A stretch of DNA of 64,000 bases from a virus. The stretch is from IMG/VR virus record IMGVR_UViG_3300027771_000009, positions 1 through 64,000 of that record, one strand, 5' to 3'. The notes under the pieces were generated by a model that was not told the DNA's origin, ran no database searches, and worked only from the letters and a program-made list of their open reading frames with translations. Each line of letters starts with the position of its first letter. Positions within the stretch are counted from its first letter, which is position 1. Both the position numbers and the translations under genes were made by a program. Shown here in pieces: positions 29,601-34,449 of this stretch.

Positions 29601-32368
29601 GTACTTCTGGAACTTCAGGTTCAAATGGAACATCTGGAACGAGTGGGAGTAGTGGTTCTTCTGGTACATCTGGTACATCTGGTAGTAGTGGTAGTAGTGG
29701 TTCAACTGGTACATCTGGTACATCTGGTACATCAGGTTCATCTGGTTCGTCTGGAACTTCTGGTTCAACTGGTACTGATGGTACATCTGGAACAAGTGGT
29801 ATAAGTGGTTCTTCTGGAACGAGTGGCACATCAGGTTCGTCTGGTTCATCTGGGACAAGTGGTAGTAGTGGTTCTTCTGGAACTTCTGGAACATCTGGTT
29901 CTTCTGGACAAGATGGTACATTATTTGGTAGTAGTGGTACATCTGGTAGTAGTGGTAGTAGTGGTACTTCTGGTTCTTCTGGTTCTTCTGGAACATCTGG
30001 TTCTTCTGGACAAGATGGTACATTATTTGGCTCATCTGGAACGGCTGGAACGAGTGGGAGTAGTGGTTCTTCTGGTACTTCTGGTTCTTCTGGTACAACT
30101 GGTACATCAGGTTCATCTGGGCAAGATGGAACTTTCTTTGGTTCATCTGGTTCATCTGGTACATCTGGTTCTTCTGGTAGTAGTGGTACTTCTGGTTCTT
30201 CTGGTACAACTGGTACATCAGGTTCGTCTGGGCAAGATGGTACTTTATTTGGAAGTAGTGGTACATCTGGAACGAGTGGAAGTAGTGGTTCTTCTGGAAC
30301 TTCTGGAGAAAGTGGTTCAGCAGGTACATCTGGTTCATCTGGACAAGATGGAACTTTATTCGGTTCTTCTGGTACATCTGGAACGAGTGGAAGTAGTGGT
30401 TCTTCTGGAACTTCTGGAGAAAGTGGTTCAGCAGGTACATCTGGTCAAACTGGAACATCTGGGCAAGATGGTACTTTCTTTGGAAGTAGTGGTTCTTCTG
30501 GAACTGCTGGAATATCTGGTTCATCTGGAACATCTGGATTGGGTAGTAGTGGTACTTCGGGTATCTCTGGAACATCTGGGCAGGATGGTACTTTCTTTGG
30601 CTCATCTGGTTCATCTGGGACAAGTGGGGAGAGTGGTTCATCTGGGACATCTGGATTAGGAAGTAATGGAACATCTGGTATTAGTGGAACATCTGGACAA
30701 GATGGTACTTTATTTGGTTCATCTGGTTCATCTGGAACTTCTGGTTCAAGCGGAAGTAGTGGTACATCTGGATTAGGGAGTAATGGTACATCTGGTATCT
30801 CTGGTTCATCTGGACAGGATGGTACTTTCTTTGGTTCATCTGGTTCGTCTGGGACAAGTGGGGAGAGTGGTTCGTCTGGTACTTCTGGTTTAGGTTCAGA
30901 TGGTACATCTGGAACTTCTGGTTCATCTGGACAAGATGGTACTTTATTTGGTTCATCTGGAACGGCTGGAACGAGCGGTGAGAGTGGTTCATCTGGAACA
31001 TCTGGATTGGGTAGTAGTGGTACTTCGGGTATCTCTGGAACATCTGGGCAAGATGGAACTTTATTTGGAAGTAGTGGTACATCTGGAACGAGTGGAATAA
31101 CTGGTTCATCTGGAACATCAGGATTAGGAACTAATGGTACATCTGGTTCTTCTGGACAAGATGGAACTTTATTCGGTTCTTCTGGTTCTTCTGGTACGAG
31201 TGGAATAACTGGTTCTTCTGGAACATCGGGATTAGGAACTAATGGTACATCTGGTTCTTCTGGGCAAGATGGAACTTTATTTGGAAGTAGTGGTTCTTCT
31301 GGTACTTCTGGTGAAAGCGGTTCTTCTGGAACATCTGGGTTAGGAAGTAGTGGTACTTCTGGTGTTAGTGGAACATCTGGGCAAGATGGTACTTTATTTG
31401 GGAGTAGTGGTTCTTCTGGTACTTCTGGTGAAAGTGGTTCTTCTGGAACGTCTGGATTAGGTTCATCGGGTACATCTGGTATCTCTGGAACATCTGGGCA
31501 AGATGGTACTTTATTTGGTTCATCTGGTTCATCTGGAACTTCTGGAGCTGGTTCATCTGGAACTTCTGGATTATCAGGTTCATTTGGTACATCTGGTATC
31601 TCTGGAACATCTGGATTGGATGGTACAAACTTCGGAACATCTGGTACTGCTGGAACATCTGGAGCTGGTTCATCTGGAACGTCTGGTGTAGATGGAGTAC
31701 TTGGTTCAAATGGAACATCTGGAATATCCGGATTGGATGGTACAAACTTCGGTTCAGCTGGTAGTAGTGGTTCGTCTGGTACTTCTGGAGAAAGTGGAAG
31801 TAGTGGTACTTCTGGAGCTGGTTCTTCTGGAACTTCTGGTGAGAGTATAACCCAATTTGGTACAGCTAATGATGGTGTAGTTCGTTGGGATAATGATTTA
31901 GAATCTAATTACGTTAATACTGATTTAGTATATAATGGAACTTTACTAAGTGTAACTGGTAGTGTTAACACAACTGTGGATTTAATCGCTGGTGGTGATT
32001 TAATAGCAAGTGGTGAAGTTAGTGGTTCTACATCAATACATACGAAAAACTTTGTTGAACTTTATTCAACATTGGGAACAGGTGGTAGTACATCAATTGA
32101 TTTAACATCAGCAAATAATTTTGAATATACTGTAAACGCAACTTCTACAATAGCATTCGCAAACTCACCAACGGCTCCGAAAGCATTTGGATTTACATTG
32201 GTATTAAACAATGGTGGTTCACAGGCGATAACGTGGCCAACTGGTACATTATGGGCAGGTGGAATAGCACCAGCATTAACTGCTAGTGGAACGGATATCT
32301 TGGTATTCTATACTTATGATGGAGGGGTAAGTTATTACGGATTCCTAACGGCAGTAAATTTAAGTTAA
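20603..32368 (+). CDS. Giant collagen-like tail fibre protein (3921 aa) with two cupredoxin-like domains
   Basis: An 11.8-kb frame. Residues 1-60 form a probable attachment domain. Residues about 65-2100 hold more than 20 copies of a 50-60-residue beta repeat (SGSGANLFDIPRSALT, then SGSVTASV-P--GFVVTS, then GSTFFG). This is interrupted at about 1351-1468 by a cupredoxin-like domain. Next come an ALTASYALNA segment, a collagen-like tract (2404-2594), a second cupredoxin-like domain (about 2595-2702), and a 1044-residue collagen-like tract (2703-3746). The C-terminal domain (VRWDNDLES, then LVLNNGGSQAITWPTG and ILVFYTYDGG) is of a kind common at fibre ends. It probably forms a long trimeric receptor-binding fibre. 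It has no late box of its own and is likely co-transcribed with the gene at 19714. Confidence 0.85.
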   Translation: MSQLLSGKVRVVRPQDVSDDRYEYLSLQEAEPNLGIPLSGSIASGSVALIASDVDGNRLFITKIQLEEFSGSFSGSFAGDGSELNNLPFSSQLISGSASASIAPNTGFLVNVSSSFDGDVDVNGDVRVTGDLYVDDRIVAREILVEIVSSSIIFSSGSNKFGNTPDDLQEFTGSVGMNGSLNVEGDISTTNVTASIVSSSLFIGDGSQLFNLPAAEQSSRIADGAVSASVDNETGFIVISKESGSQFTGSLFVSGGISLGSGSVFSGSGANLFDIPKAALTPDALLSSFITSGSVTASVDPNFGFKLEGTDRAEFSSSLFVSGGVSLGSGSVFSGSGADLFDIPRSALTQDALLSNVIVSGSVTASVSPSKGLVVTSIESGSTFFGDIKLQTGSFSGSGANLFNIPRSAITEDADLSTFITSGSITASVTPDDGFVVTSIESGSTFFGDVRVESGSTFSGSGADLFDIPRSAFTGDAFRIASGSVTASVTPNDGFVVTSIESGSTFFGDVTLSSGSIFSGSGEGLFDIPRSALTNDALLSTEIVTGSITASVTLEEGLVVTSVESGSTFFGEVRVESGSAFSGSGEKLRDIPFSALSTDAQDSITSLVSDESKILVSGSVSASVDAENGFIVTSIASGSTFFGNVGVASGSSFSGSGALLNDIPFAAISTTSDDTFSSIISGDSKRLITGSITASVDINKGFVIESKEKGTQITGSVNISGSISSSVFEGDGSGLVNIPRSALTEDALVSTEITTGSITASVTPENGFTVTSVELGSTFSGSINVDLAVTASGFKGSGRDLTDIVTTQLVSGAVIADVSPDAGFRVVSQTVGSQFTGSVSVDTSMQAVTFVSASTFKGSGAELTDIVITEIISGAVSATVTPDDGFVVTSNDSGSTFVGSVDVDGLVTVTDSINITGNVSASMFTGSGAGLFNIPRSALTEEALLISEIVSGSITASVSPDSGFTVTSIESGSTFLGEVRVESGFTFSGSGANLFNIPRSALTEDADLSTFITSGSVTASVTPENGFVVTSIESGSTFSGSVFLSSGSFFSGSGEQLFDIPKSAISDLDTSLIFSGSVSASTRPSTGFTVTSIESGSTFLGEVRVESGSVFSGSGEKLFDIPKSAISDLDSSLIFSGSVTASVEPTDGFIVTSIVSGSTFFGDIKLQTGSFSGSGAKLFDIPRTALTPDALVSTLITSGSATASISPNFGFVVNTSSSIEGDLTVDNDLYVGGAINATELNVTFINSEVIYSSGSNQFGDSITDRQEFTGSINVSGSLNVDDGIIGGDGSGLFNIPQSALTEAATLIATGSVTASVHPIRGFEVNSKSKFEDTLTITGSLIVNNQNRVTDNLTKVITVQSTDAGNKYFVDGILRPLIYLTVGNTYTFNQSDSSNSTHEIRFSTTDDGTHGGGSSYTTDVDNGSIAAGTNGSAVTIEITSETPTTLYYYCLNHSGMGASTLQLNVFPSSNSLIEDDVKISGSLIVTENITANIINAEQYSGSFFSGSGRDLFDIPFSNLTGDAFKIVSGSVTASVSPNDGFVVTSKDSGSQFTGSLFISGGVEINSGSSFSGSGENLFNIPLAAFTPAAQDAVDAILSFEAGRISTGSVTASVDVERGFIVDSVISGSTFSGSLFVSGGISVISGSVFSGSGADLFDIPFTALSQEAINALISTEIKSGSVTASVAPDTGFVVTSIESGSTFTGSVDISGSISASLFEGDGSGLTNIQLANLSLEISQITSGSVTASVDPIEGFVVTSLDSGSTFTGSVDVSGSFTVTGGIITGDGSGITNIDLANLSIDASSIFTGSVTASVKEDGRFIVEDSTHVVKSEFSGSIFVSESVIARAFIGDGSQITNVQAAASPKIASGSATASVESGEFFIVNSFSGSQFTSSVDISGSVSASLFIGDGGGLFNIPLDALEDLQLVKINSGSGEAIIDPDKLFVNVPITASRYDGDGSGLFNIPAESLQDLKLDKIESGSAVAIISPDRGLEINVGVSVSQSLSVSGGLFITGSDVIAASGSTFVGDGSGLSNINIANLAFETSLLESGSATAEISPNLGLQINTSASISGGLSVEKNIYSPIINGGQITGSLYGGYYGEGDAVDRDILIYDDARSKYVPVPESTPTIAEPFTNVTEVTIVHNFDVEYPIVQVYETGSNGMIIPQAIEPLNSNSIKVTFSGLTSGHVVVGSGGSKISGAVSGDNVIGIVPSASRASSALIADTATNVAGLDSASIALLNNLENFVLNEQTASMTVLSSSFALTASYALNAASSDSSGDISSDITASMSVATASYSHYALTASYALNAGEAGGGGDLTSAQTASMYVYSSSFSSIAEFALNAGGSGAGFPFEGYAELTGSLDISGSLIITGSTFIQNLESGSSDFVVTYNETTGRLEKRDIEAAQGADGTSGSSGTSGSSGTSGSSGTSGSSGTSGSDGTSGSSGTSGTSGTSGTSGTSGTSGTSGSSGSSGSSGSSGSSGTSGTTGTSGSSGTSGTSGTSGTSGTSGSSGSSGSSGSSGSSGSSGTTGSHGTSGSSGSSGSSGSGGTSGSSGSSGTSGSSGSSGTSGSSGSSGTSGSSGSSGSSGTSGSTGREGGRLYTVTNNGFNYSFAGYVGNFPTLTLVKGELYYFDVSGVSISHPFAIRLADGDSTSVPGIDNNDTVSGKYGTDVLIKYRVPEDAPNSIVYQCVNHSGMIGTISIVNKNGTSGTSGSSGTSGTSGSSGSSGTSGTSGSSGTSGSSGTSGTSGSAGSAGTSGSSGTSGTSGSSGSSGTSGSSGTSGTSGSSGSSGTSGSSGTSGSSGSSGSSGSSGTSGTSGTSGSSGSSGSSGSSGTSGSSGTSGSSGSSGSSGSSGSSGSSGTSGSSGLSGSNGTSGSSGSSGTSGESGSSGTSGTSGTSGTSGTSGEAGSSGTSGTSGTSGVSGSSGTSGTSGTSGTSGTSGEAGSSGTSGTSGSSGTSGTSGTSGSSGSSGTSGTSGSNGTSGTSGTSGSSGTSGSSGSSGSSGTSGTSGSNGTSGTSGSSGSSGTSGTSGSSGSSGSTGTSGTSGTSGSSGSSGTSGSTGTDGTSGTSGISGSSGTSGTSGSSGSSGTSGSSGSSGTSGTSGSSGQDGTLFGSSGTSGSSGSSGTSGSSGSSGTSGSSGQDGTLFGSSGTAGTSGSSGSSGTSGSSGTTGTSGSSGQDGTFFGSSGSSGTSGSSGSSGTSGSSGTTGTSGSSGQDGTLFGSSGTSGTSGSSGSSGTSGESGSAGTSGSSGQDGTLFGSSGTSGTSGSSGSSGTSGESGSAGTSGQTGTSGQDGTFFGSSGSSGTAGISGSSGTSGLGSSGTSGISGTSGQDGTFFGSSGSSGTSGESGSSGTSGLGSNGTSGISGTSGQDGTLFGSSGSSGTSGSSGSSGTSGLGSNGTSGISGSSGQDGTFFGSSGSSGTSGESGSSGTSGLGSDGTSGTSGSSGQDGTLFGSSGTAGTSGESGSSGTSGLGSSGTSGISGTSGQDGTLFGSSGTSGTSGITGSSGTSGLGTNGTSGSSGQDGTLFGSSGSSGTSGITGSSGTSGLGTNGTSGSSGQDGTLFGSSGSSGTSGESGSSGTSGLGSSGTSGVSGTSGQDGTLFGSSGSSGTSGESGSSGTSGLGSSGTSGISGTSGQDGTLFGSSGSSGTSGAGSSGTSGLSGSFGTSGISGTSGLDGTNFGTSGTAGTSGAGSSGTSGVDGVLGSNGTSGISGLDGTNFGSAGSSGSSGTSGESGSSGTSGAGSSGTSGESITQFGTANDGVVRWDNDLESNYVNTDLVYNGTLLSVTGSVNTTVDLIAGGDLIASGEVSGSTSIHTKNFVELYSTLGTGGSTSIDLTSANNFEYTVNATSTIAFANSPTAPKAFGFTLVLNNGGSQAITWPTGTLWAGGIAPALTASGTDILVFYTYDGGVSYYGFLTAVNLS
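20800..26850 (+). repeat. SGSG-LFDIP / GSVTASV beta-repeat array
   Basis: Tandem 150-190-bp units encode FSGSGANLFDIPRSALT-DA-LST-ITSGSVTASVTP--GFVVTSIESGSTFFG. The period is uneven. Two units share an identical 62-bp stretch (23492-23553 and 23864-23925). The array is interrupted by the domain at 24653-25005. Confidence 0.8.
24653..25005 (+). other. Cupredoxin-like domain 1, full type-1 copper ligand set
   Basis: Within the 3921-aa protein: H1397 (STHEIRF), then C1449, H1452 and M1455 in YYYCLNHSGMG. The CxxHxxM spacing is that of amicyanin. The upstream His lies 52 residues before the Cys, close to the plastocyanin spacing of 47. Fold and ligands are seen in sequence; copper binding is inference. 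Confidence 0.7.
27812..28384 (+). repeat. Collagen-like Gly-X-X tract 1
   Basis: About 190 residues of GTS/GSS/GSN-type triplets with no proline. Glycine occupies every third position. It encodes residues 2404-2594 of the 3921-aa fibre. At DNA level it is a low-complexity mixture of TCT, TCA and AGT serine codons. Confidence 0.9.
28385..28702 (+). other. Cupredoxin-like domain 2, full type-1 copper ligand set
   Basis: Set between the two collagen-like tracts: H2637 (ISHPFAIRL), then C2686, H2689 and M2692 in VYQCVNHSGMIG. The His-Cys spacing is 49. Strands LTLVKGELYYFDV and GTISIVN fit the beta-sandwich. It differs from domain 1 in sequence but keeps all four ligands. Confidence 0.7.
28709..31840 (+). 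repeat. Collagen-like Gly-X-X tract 2 (1044 residues)
   Basis: A Ser/Thr-rich Gly-X-X tract. From about 29900 it becomes a higher-order repeat of 105-120 bp marked by 15 copies of GQDGT(L/F)FG and two of LDGTNFG. The GTLFG unit adds one residue to the triplet register. Many units also contain GLG, which removes one. Reverse-strand and out-of-frame open frames here arise only from the low-complexity composition. Confidence 0.9.
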
Positions 32369-32388
32369 AAAGGTAATAGTTATGAATT

Positions 32389-33264
32389 ATGAGTATAGCA
32401 AGGAGATTAATCGCATCATCAGGAGGAGGAGAAGTGGAACCATTTAAATTTCAATTAACATTATCCTCTGGTCAAACCTATGGGTTACCATTATTCTCAG
32501 TAGCTGGTACTCAACCTAACATTATAGTAGATTGGGGTGATAGTTCTGAAAGTACTGTAACAAATGTAAATGATGCAAATCGTTTTCATACATATACATC
32601 TGGTGGAACTTATACAGTTTCAATCATCGGTTCATTACCTGGATTTAGAGTAGATAACGATACCTATAAATTATTGTATAGTGCAATATTAGACTGGGGT
32701 AATGTTGGACTTCGTAGTTTAAATTTCTACGGATGTGTAAACATAACATCAATACCATCTGCAACGAATGGATTAAGTAGGGTAACTCAATGGAACAATA
32801 CATTTAGAGGTACAAGTATAACATCGATACCATCTGGTTTATTTGCTTTTTCAACATCTGCATACGAATTTGTGGATACTTTTTCATTTACAAAGATAAC
32901 ATCAGTTCCTAACAATTTATTTGATAATAATACGGGTGTATCTTCATTCGCATCTACATTCAATGCATGTACATCTTTAGTGACTGTACCAAATGAGTTG
33001 TTTAGATATAATACAATTGTAATTAACTTTTCATCAACATTCAGAAACAATAGAGCATTAACAAACATACCAACATTTCAGTATAATCAAAATGTTAGTA
33101 TCTTTTTAAATGTATTTAATATGTCATCGACTAATAATGGTTCCTCAAATTGGGGAACTGTTGAAGCATTATGGAGTAGAAACCCCGAACCTTTAGGTGT
33201 AAACGCATTTAACAATTGTACTGGGGCAACAAATTTTAGTTCAATACCTATAAATTGGAAATAA
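32389..33264 (+). CDS. PKD-like / leucine-rich-repeat-like adhesin
   Basis: A 291-residue protein. Residues about 20-85 look like a PKD-type beta domain (IIVDWGDSS, then FHTYTSGGTYTVSI). Residues about 95-260 contain irregular repeats of about 23 residues with the pattern F--C-SL--VP--LF--NT (TSIPSGLFAFS, TSVPNNLFDNN, VTVPNELFRYN). These resemble the BspA-like/DUF285 leucine-rich repeats of Bacteroidota and Mycoplasma surface proteins. It is a probable receptor-recognition or glycan-binding fibre accessory. It follows the 3921-aa fibre by 20 nt and precedes a fibre chaperone gene by 2 nt. Such domains may have come from host surface proteins; that is inference. Confidence 0.7.
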   Translation: MSIARRLIASSGGGEVEPFKFQLTLSSGQTYGLPLFSVAGTQPNIIVDWGDSSESTVTNVNDANRFHTYTSGGTYTVSIIGSLPGFRVDNDTYKLLYSAILDWGNVGLRSLNFYGCVNITSIPSATNGLSRVTQWNNTFRGTSITSIPSGLFAFSTSAYEFVDTFSFTKITSVPNNLFDNNTGVSSFASTFNACTSLVTVPNELFRYNTIVINFSSTFRNNRALTNIPTFQYNQNVSIFLNVFNMSSTNNGSSNWGTVEALWSRNPEPLGVNAFNNCTGATNFSSIPINWK

Positions 33265-33266
33265 TT

Positions 33267-33716
33267 ATGTATTTAAAGATAGACAACGAAAATATAATAT
33301 ATCCATATACAATTAGTGATTTAAAAGCTGAAAATAGTAATATAAGCTTTCCTACATCACTTACTAATGATTCTTTGGAAGATTTTAACGTATATCCAGT
33401 CACTTCAATTAATTGTGGTAGTGATTATACAAAAAACTACGAAGAGGATACTCCGATACTATCTGGTTCGGTATATATCCAAGTTTGGAACGAAACAAAC
33501 GCTTCAGATGAAGAAATTTCAACAAAAGTTGAAGAAAAGTGGTTAGAAATTAGAGAACTTAGAGATACTTTACTTACACAATCGGATTGGACTCAATTCC
33601 AAGATTCACCAATAACAGGTTCTACTCTAACTGAGTGGCAAACTTACAGACAATCCCTAAGAGATATAACATCTCAATCAAATCCATTTTCTTTGAGCTG
33701 GCCAGCTCGACCTTAG
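33267..33716 (+). CDS. Tail fibre assembly chaperone-like protein
   Basis: A 149-residue protein starting at the ATG at 33267; a TTG 12 nt upstream overlaps the previous gene and is less likely. The C-terminal half has the signature of phage tail-fibre assembly chaperones (Phage_tail_APC type): RELRDTLLTQSDWTQFQDSP, then W-TYRQSLRDITSQ and a terminal F-LSWPARP. Proteins of this kind help tail fibres fold or trimerise and are usually encoded next to the fibre they serve. Its position after a fibre and its accessory, and before another giant fibre, fits that role. The N-terminal half is family-variable and probably sets fibre specificity. Confidence 0.75.
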   Translation: MYLKIDNENIIYPYTISDLKAENSNISFPTSLTNDSLEDFNVYPVTSINCGSDYTKNYEEDTPILSGSVYIQVWNETNASDEEISTKVEEKWLEIRELRDTLLTQSDWTQFQDSPITGSTLTEWQTYRQSLRDITSQSNPFSLSWPARP

Positions 33717-33736
33717 AAGGTAAAAGATAAATACTT

Positions 33737-33746
33737 TATATTTATA
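33737..33746 (+). promoter_or_regulatory. Putative late promoter box
   Basis: TATATTTATA lies 26 nt before the ATG at 33773, in the 56-nt gap after the assembly chaperone gene. Confidence 0.55.
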
Positions 33747-33772
33747 TCTAAATAGAATAGATTTAAAGTGAT

Positions 33773-34093
33773 ATGAGAATAGATTCACCAAGTTTTTCGG
33801 GTTCAATCAACCAAGCACCATCGGCATACGCTGATTTGAGTGGTTCCTTTACTGGTTCCTTTACTGGAAGTTTTAAAGGTGATATATCAGTAGATACAGC
33901 GGAGTTTACTAACCTAAGTGTAAAGGATTCCCTTCAAATTGGGTATGAGAAAGATAATACAACTGAATTTGTATTAGTATCAAGTGGTTCAATAAATGTT
34001 TCTGGTTCAATTGATTTACAGGGTGGTTCATATAATGTGGATGGGGTAAGTGTATTAGATTCAGCAATAGCATTCGCAATAGCATTAGGATAA
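33773..34093 (+). CDS. Small SGS-rich fibre-type protein
   Basis: A 106-residue protein. The N-terminal half has GSFTGSFTGSF repeats like the N-terminus of the 3921-aa fibre (FSGSFSGSFAG). The rest has short beta segments (FVLVSSGSINVSGSIDLQGG) and a hydrophobic alanine-rich end (VLDSAIAFAIALG) that could be a coiled-coil or tip helix. No enzyme motif is present. It is probably a minor fibre or fibre-adaptor component, or a fragment left from a larger fibre gene. It is the first gene behind a late-type box. Confidence 0.65.
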   Translation: MRIDSPSFSGSINQAPSAYADLSGSFTGSFTGSFKGDISVDTAEFTNLSVKDSLQIGYEKDNTTEFVLVSSGSINVSGSIDLQGGSYNVDGVSVLDSAIAFAIALG

Positions 34094-34103
34094 AACATAA
34101 AAT

Positions 34104-34436
34104 ATGGCAAATACATTTAAAAATAGTATAAAAGGACCCGCTGGAACCAGTGGGTTATCAGTTTATTCCTGTCCAGCGGCAACATCTGCAACTGTGATTG
34201 GTGTGAATGTAGCTAATATCGTAGCACAAAATATAGAAATTGATGTTGAAATAACTGATAATTCGGCTGGGGTAACAAAATATTTAGTAAAGGGGGCAAC
34301 ACTCCCACAAGGTTCATCAACTATTTTAGTAGGTGGTGACCAAAAAGTAGTATTAGAAGCAAATGATTCAATAACTGTAACATCTTCGGTAAATTCATCG
34401 GTAGATGTTGTAGTATCGGTATTGGAAATTACATAA
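34104..34436 (+). CDS. Small beta-sandwich virion protein
   Basis: A 110-residue protein with a short collagen-like KGPAGTSG stretch at residues 10-17, then a beta domain (VYSCPAATSATVIGVNVAN, DVEITDNSAG, GGDQKVVLEANDSITVTS, VDVVVSVLEIT). Domains like this accompany fibre genes in marine T4-like phages, as I remember; function there is unassigned. It is the uninterrupted form of the fold that carries an insert in the protein at 19714-20580. It ends 13 nt before the third giant gene and probably works with that fibre. Confidence 0.7.
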   Translation: MANTFKNSIKGPAGTSGLSVYSCPAATSATVIGVNVANIVAQNIEIDVEITDNSAGVTKYLVKGATLPQGSSTILVGGDQKVVLEANDSITVTSSVNSSVDVVVSVLEIT

Positions 34437-34449
34437 AATAAAAAAGTGA

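Noticed and set aside
28666-30674. Long reverse-strand open frames (VPxVP and YHY/MNQ-type) and shifted forward frames (LVLLVVV-type)
   Set aside because: They are frames of the collagen-like low-complexity DNA, whose codons rarely make stops in any frame. They have no promoter, ribosome-binding site or domain.
28709-31840. Possible CRISPR-like or minisatellite array
   Set aside because: The repeats are in frame, code for Gly-X-X triplets, vary in length and have no spacer/repeat structure. There are no cas genes.
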